A stretch of DNA of 64,000 nt from an uncultured Oscillospiraceae bacterium (GTDB taxonomy: Bacteria; Bacillota; Clostridia; Oscillospirales; Oscillospiraceae), in assembly GCA_947624385.1 (NCBI GenBank), contig CANQJZ010000001.1, forward strand, positions 56,947-120,946. The letters are read 5' to 3'. Under the pieces are notes generated by a model. That model was not told the DNA's origin and did not search any database. It worked only from the letters and a program-made list of their open reading frames with translations. This document shows, piece by piece, positions 51,255 through 60,389 of this stretch. Numbering within the stretch: the stretch's first letter is position 1; every line of letters starts with the position of its first letter. The position numbers were made by a program, and so were the translations under genes.

Positions 51255-52040
51255 ATGCTCACCCTGCAAAACATCTCCAAGACCTTCAATCCCGGCACGG
51301 TGAACGAGAAAACGGCCCTCCGGGACGTGAGCCTGCACCTGGACCCCGGCGATTTCGTCACCATCATCGGCGCCAACGGCGCGGGCAAGTCCACCCTCTT
51401 CAACGCCATCGCCGGCAGCTTTTACCCCGACACCGGCTCCATCGTCCTGGACGGGCGCGACATCACCTACCAGCCGGAGTATAAGCGGGCCCGGAGCATC
51501 GGCCGGCTTTTCCAGGACCCCATGCGGGGCAGCGCCCCGGCCATGACCATCGAGGAAAACCTGGCCCTGGCGGCGGGCGGCGGCGGCTGGCTGAGCCACG
51601 TTTCCAAGGCGGAAAAAACCGCCTTTCGGGACAAACTGGCCCTGCTGGACATGGGCCTGGAGGACCGGGTGCGCCAGCCGGTGGGCCTTCTCTCCGGCGG
51701 CCAGCGTCAGGCCCTGACGCTCCTGATGGCCACCATGGTCCCGCCCAAGCTGCTTCTTCTGGACGAGCACACCGCCGCCCTGGACCCCGGCACGGCGGAA
51801 AAAGTTCTGACCCTCACGGAGAGCATCGTCCGGGAAAATAAGCTCACCTGCCTCATGATAACCCACAACATGTCCTCTGCCCTGGCCCTTGGTAACCGCA
51901 CGCTGATGATGGACGCCGGCCATATCCTGCTGGACCTCAAGGGCGAAGCCCGCCAGGGCCTGACCGTAAACGACCTTCTGCGCATGTTCAAAGAAAACGT
52001 GGGCAAAGCATTGGACAACGACCGGATGTTGTTATCATAA
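51255..52040 (+). CDS. trpZ: Tryptophan ABC transporter ATP-binding protein
   Basis: 261 residues. Walker A is GANGAGKSTL, the Q-loop RLFQDPM, the signature LLSGGQRQALTLL, Walker B LLLLDEHTAAL and the switch histidine TH in LMITHNM. The D of the usual LLDEPT is followed by HT rather than PT, a known variant in this family. Powers import through TrpY. Followed by inverted repeats and no clear terminator. Confidence 0.94.
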   Translation: MLTLQNISKTFNPGTVNEKTALRDVSLHLDPGDFVTIIGANGAGKSTLFNAIAGSFYPDTGSIVLDGRDITYQPEYKRARSIGRLFQDPMRGSAPAMTIEENLALAAGGGGWLSHVSKAEKTAFRDKLALLDMGLEDRVRQPVGLLSGGQRQALTLLMATMVPPKLLLLDEHTAALDPGTAEKVLTLTESIVRENKLTCLMITHNMSSALALGNRTLMMDAGHILLDLKGEARQGLTVNDLLRMFKENVGKALDNDRMLLS

Positions 52041-52048
52041 TCCTTATC

Positions 52049-52173
52049 GAAAGCCCCCCTTGTCAAAGGGGGGTGGGCCGCCGAATGGCGGCTCGGGGGG
52101 ATTGTCGTTAGTCCAACAGCAATCCCCCAGTCATGCTGACGCATGACAGCCCCCTTTCACAAGGGGGCCTTCA
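52049..52173. repeat. Facing hairpin repeats after trpZ
   Basis: CCCCCCTTGTCAAAGGGGGG, GCCGCCGAATGGCGGC and GGGGGGATTGT, then an inverted unit (CAATCCCCCAGTCATGCTGACGCATGACAGCCCCCTTTCACAAGGGGGCC). Family A variant with TGTCAA loop. Confidence 0.85.
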
Positions 52174-52182
52174 ATAATGTTA

Positions 52183-52207
52183 ACGCCCCGCTCATTGAGC
52201 GGGGCGT
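52183..52207. terminator. Terminator of rpmE
   Basis: ACGCCCCGCTC-ATT-GAGCGGGGCGT, 11-bp perfect stem. U tract is weak on the minus strand (TAACATTATTG). Confidence 0.75.
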
Positions 52208-52222
52208 ACCCATTGTCGTATC

Positions 52223-52426
52223 TTACTTGGCCAGACCGTACTTCTTGTTGAACTTATCCACGCGGCCGCTGGTATCCACCAGCTTCTGCTTGCCGGTGTA
52301 GAACGGGTGGCACTTGGAGCAGATTTCCACGGAAATATTCTCCCGGGTGGAGCCTGTCTCGATCACGTTGCCGCAGGCGCAGCGGATGGTCGTCTTATAG
52401 TACTTGGGATGGATGCCTTCCTTCAT
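52223..52426 (-). CDS. rpmE: 50S ribosomal protein L31
   Basis: 67 residues from [20 protein letters not shown], 8 bases after GAGGTGA. It has the full zinc motif CxC...[10 protein letters not shown], so this is the zinc-containing (C+) L31 form rather than the zinc-free alternative. It starts 1 base after the addA stop, with its ribosome site inside the addA tail, which suggests a shared message. Confidence 0.97.
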   Translation of the reverse strand: MKEGIHPKYYKTTIRCACGNVIETGSTRENISVEICSKCHPFYTGKQKLVDTSGRVDKFNKKYGLAK

Positions 52427-52427
52427 T

Positions 52428-55400
52428 TCATTCACCTCGCATCAAGCTGCCTTGAGTGCGGGAAAGCCCGCCGTTACAAGGCGCATTGGTCATATTATCA
52501 CAGCTCCGCAAAAAACGCAACTGTTTTTTTATTGGGACCAGCGCCATTTCCCGCCGACGCAGATACCACAACGCCGCCTGGCGCACCGGCTTTTGGAAAA
52601 TGCGCTCCATGGCGGCGGCGTAGGCCGCCAGCTGTCCGGCGTACCGGTCCGGGTCAATAGTCCCGTCAGTCTTGAAGTCAATCACGGTCAGCTCGCCCGC
52701 TTCCTCCATGCAGCAGTCCACCACGCCCTGAAGCAGTATCTCCTCCCCCGCCGGGGCGTCGGGATACCAGGTACCCGCCGGGCACAGCAGGGAGAATTTG
52801 AACTCCCGCACCACCTTGTCCGCCCGCAGAAGCCGCCGGCCCAGCGCCGAATCAAAAAAGGCCAAAATATCGTCCGGGTCCGCCGCGGACGCCTGGCGGC
52901 TGTCCAAAAAGCCCATTTGCTCCATCCGCCCGATCTGGCCGGCGATCTCCGCCGCCGAAGCCACATGGGAAAAGTCTATGTGCTGCATGACCAGGTGGGC
53001 CGCCACGCCCCGCTCCGGCCCGGTGAGAGGTCGGTCGTCCCGGCCAAAGTCCGGCAGCCGCAGCCGGCGGGCGGACCCGCCCGACGCCTTTGGCAGCTCC
53101 GCCGCCTCCGGGTCCATATTATCAGGCGCAAGCTCCGCCACGCCCGTGGCCGTGACCTTGGACGGCAGCGCCACCGCCGCCTCACAGGGATATTTCCAGG
53201 CCAGCCGCGCCCCGATCTCCGCCGTGAGAGCCGGGTCCCCCGCCGGAATTTGCCGGGTCACGTTTTCCTCTGCCCCTTTTGTCTGTTCCGGCGACGCCAG
53301 ATGCACGTCGATGGTCTCGCCCCCATCTCCGGCGGCCGCCGCCAGCAGCCACGCCGTCACATTTTGCGCCCGCATGAGCGCCCGGGGGCTGACGGGCTCA
53401 CGGGATGCCAGACCATACGCGGCCAGTTTTTCCGCCGCTCTGGCCTGTACGCAGGTCATAATGAGCCGCTCTTTGGCCCTCGTCATGGCCACGTACAGCA
53501 CCCGCTCCTGCTCGCTCAGTTCCTCCAGCTGGGTCCGCCTGTCGATGGCCCGCCATGCCAGGGTCGGCCACCGCACCCCCCGGACCGCGTCCGTCATCTG
53601 CATGCCCAGACCAAGCTCCCGGTGGCACAATGCCTGTGCGCCCCGCTGCCTGTTCCAGCCGTGGCTGTTGTCGGCCAGGAACACCACCGGCCATTCCAGC
53701 CCCTTGGCCTTGTGTACGCTCATGATACGCACCGCGTTTTCCTCCGCCGGCGCGGGAGGCTCCAGCCCCCGCCGTTCCAGCTCCCGCAGCCACTGCACGA
53801 ACCGGAAAAGCCCCCGCTGGCCGTCCTGCTCGAACCGCCGTGCGTACTCGTACAGCTGCATCAGGTCCGCGATACGCCTTGGCGCGTCGGCCATGACGCC
53901 GCAGACGGTGAGCAGCTCCGTCTCATCGTAAAGCCGCCGGAGAAGGCTGTCCGTGGACGCCTCAAGGGCAAAGCTCCGCAGACGCTCCGCCAGCGCCACG
54001 AATTTTCCGCACCGCTCGTCGCTCTGCGCTCTTATTTGCAGCGCGTCCCACAGGTCCCCCTTGCCCGCCGCCCGCACGGCGGAAAGCTCGTCGGGCGTAA
54101 ACCCGAAGGGCAGCCCCCGCAATGCCGCGATCAGCGGCACGTCCTGCCGGGGATTGTCCAGCACCGACAGCATGGAGAGGGTGAAGCTCACCTCCGGCTG
54201 GGCGAAAAAGCTGCCGCCCTGCCGGGCGCTCACCGGCACGCCCGCCTCCCGCAGCGCCCGCCGGTAGGCCCCGCCCGTGGTCCCGGGTGTGCGCAATAAA
54301 AGCGCGATGTCCCCGTACTGCACCGGCCGGGTACCGCCATTTCCGTCGGCCACCGGTGTTTTTTCCTCCACCATCGCCCGGATACGGCCGGCCACATATT
54401 GGGCCTCCGCCCGCACCTTATCCGGCGCGTCGGCGGCGTCATCCGCATCCGGCTCTAAAATACACAGCTCCGGCCTCACGTCCCCCTGGGGAGCGTAATC
54501 CGTCGCGCCGAAGACCAGCGCCGCGTCGTCATCGTAGTCGATCTCCCCCAGCTGGCGGCTCATGATACGGGAAAACACGCTGTTGCACCCGTCCAGCACG
54601 CTTTTCCGACTGCGAAAATTCTCCCGCAGCAGTATCCGCGTACCCTTTGCGCCGTCGGCAAAGGCCCGGTATTTCTCGTTGAATATATCCGGCTCCGCCA
54701 GCCGGAACCGGTACACGGACTGTTTCACGTCGCCCACCATAAAGAGGTTTTTCCCCCCATGGCTGACCCGCTGGAAAATGCGCTCCTGGACGGCGTTCAC
54801 GTCCTGATACTCGTCCACCATCACCTCGCTGAACCGGTCGGACACGGCCGCGGCCAGAGCCGGGTCGTCCAGAAGGCGCACGCAAAAGTGCTCCACGTCG
54901 GAGAAATCGCAGGCGTCCGCCCGGCGCTTTCGCTGGGCGTACTCCTTTTCCAGCTCCCACACCAGCCCCATCAGCGCCGTCAGCGGCGCTTTGGAGGCGC
55001 TTATACCGGCCAGCAGCGCGGCGCTGTCCCCGGCCAGGGTCCTGCGCAGCCGGGCCAGCGCGTCCCGGGTCCCGTCCCAGACGGGCTTGAACCGGGCCTT
55101 CAAACTCTCGTCCGCGCCCCGCTTCATGGTCCGCAGCTTGGGATTGGGTCTGTCCAGCACAGCCCTGGCCGCCTCCCAGCCATCCCGCGCCGCCCTAGAC
55201 AGATCTCGCAGCAGCAGCGCCATCTCGCCAAATGAATCCGGATAGCCCCCCATGAACGGGGCGTTTTCCGGCCGCAGCATCTCCGCCCTGGCCTTTTCCA
55301 GCTCACCCGCCCGCCATTCCGCCTCCGCGATAGCGTCATCCAATAAATACCGGCCCCAGACCGTCTGGCCCGCGTCGGTCATGCCGTCCACGTCCAGAGC

Positions 55401-55976
55401 CTCCAGCTTTTCCGCCGCCCACTGCTCCGGGAAGGCGTAGCTCTGCATTTTGCTGTCCAGGTCCAGTATCAGCGCCGCCAGACGGCTGTCGTCCCGACCG
55501 GCCCCGGCGCTGTCCGCCAGCGTCCGCAGCCCCTCGTCGCTCTCGATGCGCTCATAGGCCCGGTCCAACACGTCCTCCAAGGCCCTGGCCCGCATGGTCT
55601 GGGCCCGGTCCTCGTCCAGCACGGTAAAGCTGGGGGACACGCCCAGGGCGTGGGCGTTTTCCCGGACCAGCGCCGTGCAAAAGCTGTCGATGGTCCCGAT
55701 CTGCGCCCGGTACACCAGCGCTCTCTGCCGCCGGAGCCGCTTGTCAGAAGTGTCGCCCAGCCGCTGCAAAATGCGGCCCCGCAGTTCCGCCGCCGCGGCC
55801 CGGGTGAAGGTGATGACGAGAAACCTGTCGATATTCTCCCCGGCCATCACCCGCTCCATGAGCCGCTCCGTCAGCACCCTTGTCTTGCCGGAGCCCGCCG
55901 CGGCGCTGACCAGCACCGGCCCATTTTTAATATGTATCGCCCGCTCCTGGGAGGGCGTCGGTTTAAATTCACCCAT
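52428..55976 (-). CDS. addA: AddA helicase-nuclease subunit
   Basis: 1182 residues. UvrD-type helicase: Walker [59 protein letters not shown] and [18 protein letters not shown]. The RecB-type nuclease lies at the C-terminus with [21 protein letters not shown]. With AddB it resects double-strand ends to Chi for recombination repair. It overlaps addB by 8 bases. The last ~35 residues ([21 protein letters not shown]...) look non-conserved and overlap the region controlling rpmE. Confidence 0.96.
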   Translation of the reverse strand: MGEFKPTPSQERAIHIKNGPVLVSAAAGSGKTRVLTERLMERVMAGENIDRFLVITFTRAAAAELRGRILQRLGDTSDKRLRRQRALVYRAQIGTIDSFCTALVRENAHALGVSPSFTVLDEDRAQTMRARALEDVLDRAYERIESDEGLRTLADSAGAGRDDSRLAALILDLDSKMQSYAFPEQWAAEKLEALDVDGMTDAGQTVWGRYLLDDAIAEAEWRAGELEKARAEMLRPENAPFMGGYPDSFGEMALLLRDLSRAARDGWEAARAVLDRPNPKLRTMKRGADESLKARFKPVWDGTRDALARLRRTLAGDSAALLAGISASKAPLTALMGLVWELEKEYAQRKRRADACDFSDVEHFCVRLLDDPALAAAVSDRFSEVMVDEYQDVNAVQERIFQRVSHGGKNLFMVGDVKQSVYRFRLAEPDIFNEKYRAFADGAKGTRILLRENFRSRKSVLDGCNSVFSRIMSRQLGEIDYDDDAALVFGATDYAPQGDVRPELCILEPDADDAADAPDKVRAEAQYVAGRIRAMVEEKTPVADGNGGTRPVQYGDIALLLRTPGTTGGAYRRALREAGVPVSARQGGSFFAQPEVSFTLSMLSVLDNPRQDVPLIAALRGLPFGFTPDELSAVRAAGKGDLWDALQIRAQSDERCGKFVALAERLRSFALEASTDSLLRRLYDETELLTVCGVMADAPRRIADLMQLYEYARRFEQDGQRGLFRFVQWLRELERRGLEPPAPAEENAVRIMSVHKAKGLEWPVVFLADNSHGWNRQRGAQALCHRELGLGMQMTDAVRGVRWPTLAWRAIDRRTQLEELSEQERVLYVAMTRAKERLIMTCVQARAAEKLAAYGLASREPVSPRALMRAQNVTAWLLAAAAGDGGETIDVHLASPEQTKGAEENVTRQIPAGDPALTAEIGARLAWKYPCEAAVALPSKVTATGVAELAPDNMDPEAAELPKASGGSARRLRLPDFGRDDRPLTGPERGVAAHLVMQHIDFSHVASAAEIAGQIGRMEQMGFLDSRQASAADPDDILAFFDSALGRRLLRADKVVREFKFSLLCPAGTWYPDAPAGEEILLQGVVDCCMEEAGELTVIDFKTDGTIDPDRYAGQLAAYAAAMERIFQKPVRQAALWYLRRREMALVPIKKQLRFLRSCDNMTNAPCNGGLSRTQGSLMRGE

Positions 55977-58900
55977 GGTCCTCTATCCTCTCCCACGCCT
56001 GCTCCGTCGGCATTTTCCCCCGCAGCCGCCACCCGTCCGACGTCTCGTCGAACAGGCACGCCTCCCGGTAGTCGCAGAACCGGCAGGCGGTGTCCCCGGC
56101 GTTTTTGTACCAGGGGTCCAGCTCCACGCTCCCGGCCCGCAGCTCCGCCGCCAGCTCCCGCAGCGTCTTGTCGATATGGCGGCTGAGCGCGCCGAACTGC
56201 TCCAAACTGGCCAGACTTGCCTGAGAGTCCTTGGTCCAGGCCCCCGCTTTGGTGAGCTTCACCGGCAGATACCGCCGGTCCGGCCCCGGCTCCATGGCCT
56301 CCAGCACCGCCGCGTCGTCCAGCACCAGGCCGCTCCGCCTTGTCATGCTCCGGCGCAGCGCCGCCAGCTCTTCATCCGTCACGTCGCTGTCGGCGTTCAC
56401 CACGTCGAACCGGGCGGGGGAGTACAGCACCCCCGCCGGCTCGATCTTTTTCGCGCCGAAATAGCTCCTGCCCCTCTTTTCCAGTGCGAACAGGTACAGC
56501 AGCATTTGCATGTTCAGGCCCTGGCACACGTCGGACAGGTCGAATTTCTTCACCCCTGTCTTATAGTCCGTCACCCGCAGGTACAGGGTATCTCCGTCCA
56601 CCCAGCCGTCCACCCGGTCTGCCCGACCGGAAAGCGGCGGCTCGCCGTCCTCCGCCGGTTCCAGGACCCCCTCGGCGTTTAAATCCAGTTCCAGGTCCAG
56701 CGGCTGGAATTTGGAATCCTTCAGCTCCTGCCACATGTCCGCCGTCACCTGGCGCACGGTGTTTCGCAGCCGCCGGAAAAGATAGGCGAACCGGGGCGTC
56801 TTGTCCGCGAACCCGTGCAGCTCGCTTTCGATATACTCGTCCACGTACTTATCCGCGATCTCGCCCACCTGCCTGGCCGTGACGGCGGCAAAGCCGCCCT
56901 TTTCCAGCACGTCCCCGGCGGTTTTTTCCAGAATATAGTGCATGAAATCGCCGTAATCCCTTGGGTCGAACACCGCCGGCCGCCGGGGCTTTGCCTTCAT
57001 GCCGTATTGCAAAAAGTACCCGAACCGGCAGCTGGCGAACTTCTCCGCCTTTGTGGCGGTCAGACCCGGCGTCCGGCCGTACAGGGCCCGCACGGCCTCC
57101 GGCGTGAGCCGACCCTGGGGCGCTCTGGACGCGTCGGCCAGCCGGGAAAGCTCCTCCTCCCGGCCCGCCTGGACAAAGTGCTCCCGCGCTGCCAGACACA
57201 CCGGCGCGTCCTGCCCCGTCTGGCCCATGAGCGCCAGCGCGAAGGCGGGACCGGGCGCGAAGGTCCTGGCCCGCAGTATATCCCCCCGCTGAGGCTCCAC
57301 GCCCAGCAGCACTTTGGCCCGGTTCACCAGATCGCTGGGCCCTGCCTCGCCGCCCTCGGCGTCCGATGCGGACCAGCTCATGGTGAGCGTGTCCGACGGC
57401 AGGGTGAGCACGCTGTAAATGCGCCCGAACTCCCGGCTCAGGTCCTCCTCCGCGCCGCCCATGGCAATGCCCAGAGCCGTCAGCTCTTCCCGCTCCTCGG
57501 CGGTGAACACGCCCACAGCGTCCGTCGGTGCCGGGATACGGCCGTCCGCCGCCCCAAGCAGCAGAAGATGCCTCAAGTGCCGCCGGCGCATGCCGTCGAT
57601 GTCCCCGGCGCCCACCCGGTCCAAGGACACGGGGATGACGCTCACGTCGTATTTGGACAGCATCAGGCCGAACAGCGCCGCGAACTCCGGCCCGTCCATG
57701 GTCATATCTCCCAGCACGGCCGCGAACTGTTCCAGCGCGGCGCACACCGCGTCCCACAGCCGGCCCAGCTCCGCCGCCGTCTCGCTCCGGCCCTCTCGGA
57801 CAAGCGCGTCGGCCCGCTGGGAAAGCCGGCCGGCCGTGTCCGTGTCCGCCAGAAAATCCCCCACGGCGCGGGCGTGCTCCGCCGCCGTTGACGCGGCGCT
57901 CACCCGCTTTTCCAGCGCCTTTAAGGGCGTTATCACCCGCGCCCGCAGGGCGTTCAGCTCGTCCAGCACCTGGCTGGTCCCATCGTCGTATGGCCTGTTG
58001 TACCCCTCCGGGTGCATGGTCCATGGCCTGTCCCACTGACTGCCCCGGATGGACCACAGCAGCGCGTAATTTTCCAGCTTATCCGTCTCATCCGCCGTCA
58101 GCGGCCCCAGCCCTGTCTTGAGCCAGCCGAACACCGCCTCGTACTCATACCCCCGGCCCACCGCCTCCAGCGCGGACAATATGGCCAGCGGCAAACTCTT
58201 TTGGGCCGTATCCTCCCGGCCGGAGAGAAACAGCGGCACCCCATACCGGGCGCATGCGCTTTCCAGCGCCGTCCGGTAGTCGCCGAACCCCCGGGCCGCC
58301 ACGGCCATGTCCCGCCACCGGCACCCGCCCCGGGCAAGCTCGGCCAGCCGCGCCGCCGCCAGCTCGCACTCCTCGTATATGTCCGCGGCGTACACCGCCC
58401 GAATTTTTCCGTCGTTTTCCGGGGCCGGGTCGTCGGCATAATCGAACAGGTGGTCGCAGAACCAGGCGATGGTGGACCGCTCCGCTCCGCTCGGCTCCAG
58501 CCACATTTCCTCGCAGGGCGTGTCATACTCCCCCGCCACGGCTTTCAGCCACCGGGCCGTTGTCCGCGGCAGCAAAAAGGCCCCGTCCTCGCTGTCCCGC
58601 CCGCAGGTCAGGCACACGGTCAGGTCCGCCCCGGCCCGTATGATTTGGCGCAGCACGTTCTTTTCCAACGCGGTAAAGTCGGAAAACCCGTCCACGTAAA
58701 AGGTCCACCCGCCCACGCCGGCGTCGGGTATCTTATCCGCCAGGGCCGCGAGCCGGCTGGCCCCGTCCGCGCCGCTTCTCTCCTGCACGGCGGCGTACGC
58801 CTCCAGCAGCAGCGCCAGGTCCCGCAGCTTGTCCGCCAGAGCCCCCTCCGTTTTCTCCGCCGCGTCGGAAAGCGCCTGCGCCGTTCCTCCGGCGTTTTGC

Positions 58901-59277
58901 AGCTCCTCCGCCGCACGGCTGAGACTGTCCAGGGTCCTGGGCTCCCGGCAGCTTTTTTTGTATATGCTCAGCCTCTCGCCCACCGTCCGGGCCGCCACGG
59001 CCATACACAGCAGACGGCCGCCGCCGTCCATGACCGGCCGGCCGCCGCCGCATAAAGCGAATATCTTCCGGGCCAGACCCGTAAAGGACAGCACCTCCCC
59101 GTACCGGCTCAGCGTATCTCCCGCCGCGGCGCAGAGCTCCCGCTCCGCCTCGTGGCTGTACTGCTCCGGCACCAGCAGGACCATATTCTCCCGGCCCTTT
59201 GCCACATATTCAGCTATCTCCCGGAACACCCGGGCCGTCTTCCCGGCCCCGCCCCGGCCCAATATCAATCGTACCAT
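55969..59277 (-). CDS. addB: AddB nuclease subunit
   Basis: 1102 residues from MVRLILGRGGAGKTARVFREI; Walker A is GRGGAGKT. The inactive-helicase body is followed by the nuclease part with YLRVTDYKTGVKKFDLSDVCQG. The four Fe-S cysteines are in KFASCRFGYFLQYGM and DTACRFCDYREACLFDE. Partner of AddA. The ATG lies 6 bases after a TATAAT and has no ribosome site, so its message may be leaderless; the TTG-started form in the ORF track would begin within the -10 and is unlikely. Confidence 0.95.
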   Translation of the reverse strand: MVRLILGRGGAGKTARVFREIAEYVAKGRENMVLLVPEQYSHEAERELCAAAGDTLSRYGEVLSFTGLARKIFALCGGGRPVMDGGGRLLCMAVAARTVGERLSIYKKSCREPRTLDSLSRAAEELQNAGGTAQALSDAAEKTEGALADKLRDLALLLEAYAAVQERSGADGASRLAALADKIPDAGVGGWTFYVDGFSDFTALEKNVLRQIIRAGADLTVCLTCGRDSEDGAFLLPRTTARWLKAVAGEYDTPCEEMWLEPSGAERSTIAWFCDHLFDYADDPAPENDGKIRAVYAADIYEECELAAARLAELARGGCRWRDMAVAARGFGDYRTALESACARYGVPLFLSGREDTAQKSLPLAILSALEAVGRGYEYEAVFGWLKTGLGPLTADETDKLENYALLWSIRGSQWDRPWTMHPEGYNRPYDDGTSQVLDELNALRARVITPLKALEKRVSAASTAAEHARAVGDFLADTDTAGRLSQRADALVREGRSETAAELGRLWDAVCAALEQFAAVLGDMTMDGPEFAALFGLMLSKYDVSVIPVSLDRVGAGDIDGMRRRHLRHLLLLGAADGRIPAPTDAVGVFTAEEREELTALGIAMGGAEEDLSREFGRIYSVLTLPSDTLTMSWSASDAEGGEAGPSDLVNRAKVLLGVEPQRGDILRARTFAPGPAFALALMGQTGQDAPVCLAAREHFVQAGREEELSRLADASRAPQGRLTPEAVRALYGRTPGLTATKAEKFASCRFGYFLQYGMKAKPRRPAVFDPRDYGDFMHYILEKTAGDVLEKGGFAAVTARQVGEIADKYVDEYIESELHGFADKTPRFAYLFRRLRNTVRQVTADMWQELKDSKFQPLDLELDLNAEGVLEPAEDGEPPLSGRADRVDGWVDGDTLYLRVTDYKTGVKKFDLSDVCQGLNMQMLLYLFALEKRGRSYFGAKKIEPAGVLYSPARFDVVNADSDVTDEELAALRRSMTRRSGLVLDDAAVLEAMEPGPDRRYLPVKLTKAGAWTKDSQASLASLEQFGALSRHIDKTLRELAAELRAGSVELDPWYKNAGDTACRFCDYREACLFDETSDGWRLRGKMPTEQAWERIEDHG

Positions 59278-59283
59278 GGACCC

Positions 59284-59312
59284 ATTATACAACAGTTGTC
59301 ACAGAAAGTCAT
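59284..59312 (-). promoter_or_regulatory. Promoter of addB, probably leaderless
   Basis: On the minus strand ATGACT (4 of 6 consensus), 17 bases, TATAAT (59289-59284), then GGGTCC and the ATG. Confidence 0.6.
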
Positions 59313-59320
59313 ATTATAAT

Positions 59321-59535
59321 TTGTCTCTCCCCCAGTCTCCGGCTTGCGCCGGAGCCAGCCCCCTCGTCAGAGGGGGCCAAATTCTTTCCCTGGGTATAGA
59401 TCAAGGCCCCCTCTGACGAGGGGGCTGTCAGCGCTTTGCGCTGACTGAGGGAGAGATATTTTAAATCCCTCTTCCTTTTTCAAAGCCTCCCTCTGACGAG
59501 GGAGGTGGCGCGGCTCCGCCGCGTCGGAGGGAGAG
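59321..59535. repeat. Chain of three family A-type repeats
   Basis: Units with the CCCTCTGACGAGGG loop variant and CAGCGCTTTGCGCTG or GGCGCGGCTCCGCCGCG palindromes, the first one inverted. They fill the space between addB and the AT-rich island. Confidence 0.85.
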
Positions 59536-59537
59536 AA

Positions 59538-59560
59538 CGGGCGCGGCATTTGCCGCGCCC
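59538..59560. terminator. Terminator of the AT-rich membrane-protein gene
   Basis: CGGGCGCGGCA-TTT-GCCGCGCCC stem; leftward transcripts from the island would end here. Confidence 0.6.
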
Positions 59561-59614
59561 ATAAAATTTACTTCTTGTACTTCAAGAGGAAACAGCCGAT
59601 TGTATCAAGGTCAA

Positions 59615-60049
59615 TCATTCGCTTGTGTCTTTCTCTGTTCTTCCGAACATTTCCTTCACTTTCGTATCTGTTGTCAATTCATTTATTACTGCCTTTGCCA
59701 TTGCTTTGGCCTCTTTATCGTAATAATCTAATTTACTCATATCCATGGTTATCTTATCTATCTTATGAGCGATAAAGTTTATGTTATCGAGAAAATCGCA
59801 TATCAGTAATCCTCCCAACAATTCAATTGCTGAAATCACTGCTCCACAGCCCAAATATATTAAAACGGTTTTTGTATCTGTATATCCTTCTTGCGTATGC
59901 CAATACCCAAAACTATCGCGAGTTGAATACTCATCATGATGCGCCACAGTAAAAGCAACCACTATAGTCGCTATAATGCAAATGGCAAAAACAACTTTTA
60001 CTATGGTCCTATAGATACTTATAAGTCTATCTTTTTCTTGATAAAACAT
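59615..60049 (-). CDS. Two-pass membrane protein in an AT-rich island
   Basis: 144 residues, MFYQEKDRLISIYRTIVKVVFAICIIATIVVAF..., with membrane segments at ~17-38 and ~63-88 (VLIYLGCGAVISAIELLGGLLICDFL) and an acidic-basic helical tail (HKIDKITMDMSKLDYYDKEAKAMAKAVINEL). Its codons are AT-rich, in sharp contrast to all neighbours. No family recognised. Such small AT-rich genes are often recently acquired; flanking repeats and a hairpin element fit that. Only a weak ribosome site (GAGGGG at 14 bases) is seen. Confidence 0.65.
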   Translation of the reverse strand: MFYQEKDRLISIYRTIVKVVFAICIIATIVVAFTVAHHDEYSTRDSFGYWHTQEGYTDTKTVLIYLGCGAVISAIELLGGLLICDFLDNINFIAHKIDKITMDMSKLDYYDKEAKAMAKAVINELTTDTKVKEMFGRTEKDTSE

Positions 60050-60147
60050 TCTTCTTTAAACCCCTCTATCTTAATTTATAGTGTTATACGTTTCTTCGCT
60101 GTTTTTATCAGTTTATATCATTCTCTCTACCTCCTATAAAATAAAAA

Positions 60148-60169
60148 CGTGTGGCCCGGAGGCCACACG
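60148..60169. terminator. Hairpin CGTGTGGCC-CGGA-GGCCACACG
   Basis: 9-bp perfect stem with AAAAA before it and CGTAAAAACG after; probably a terminator for leftward transcripts (TTTTTAT follows on the minus strand). Confidence 0.7.
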
Positions 60170-60196
60170 CCGTAAAAACGCATAGCCCCGATTGCC

Positions 60197-60300
60197 ACCA
60201 CGCAACCTTGATGCTCCTTAGACGGATACCAAGACGGGGATACGTTCTTACTAAGGTAAGAACATACCCATCTAAGGAACATCGTATTCGGTTGCGTGGT
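60197..60300. repeat. 104-bp nested hairpin element with 11-bp terminal inverted repeats
   Basis: Ends ACCACGCAACC / GGTTGCGTGGT are perfectly complementary. Inside, GATGCTCCTTAGA pairs with TCTAAGGAACATC, and at the tip GTTCTTAC-TAAG-GTAAGAAC forms a perfect 8-bp hairpin. It could be a small MITE or a structured RNA. The rest of 60050-60389 holds terminators and no gene. Confidence 0.7.
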
Positions 60301-60337
60301 ATGGCTAGTATACCACGCCCAAAGCCGCATTACAAGC

Positions 60338-60366
60338 AAAACCGGGACGCGAAACGTCCCGGTTTT
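60338..60366. terminator. Bidirectional terminator after lepA
   Basis: AAAACCGGGACG-CGAAA-CGTCCCGGTTTT, perfect 8-bp stem with A and T tracts. Confidence 0.92.
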
Positions 60367-60389
60367 GTGGTGTCTCTGAGGGAGAGACT

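Noticed and set aside
52049-52173. Possible CRISPR array from repeated C/G-run hairpins
   Set aside because: Units are inverted hairpins of varying length without regular spacers or cas genes; they are dispersed repeats.
52404-54299. 631-residue plus-strand ORF
   Set aside because: Antisense to addA, Arg/Pro/Gln-rich, no motifs.
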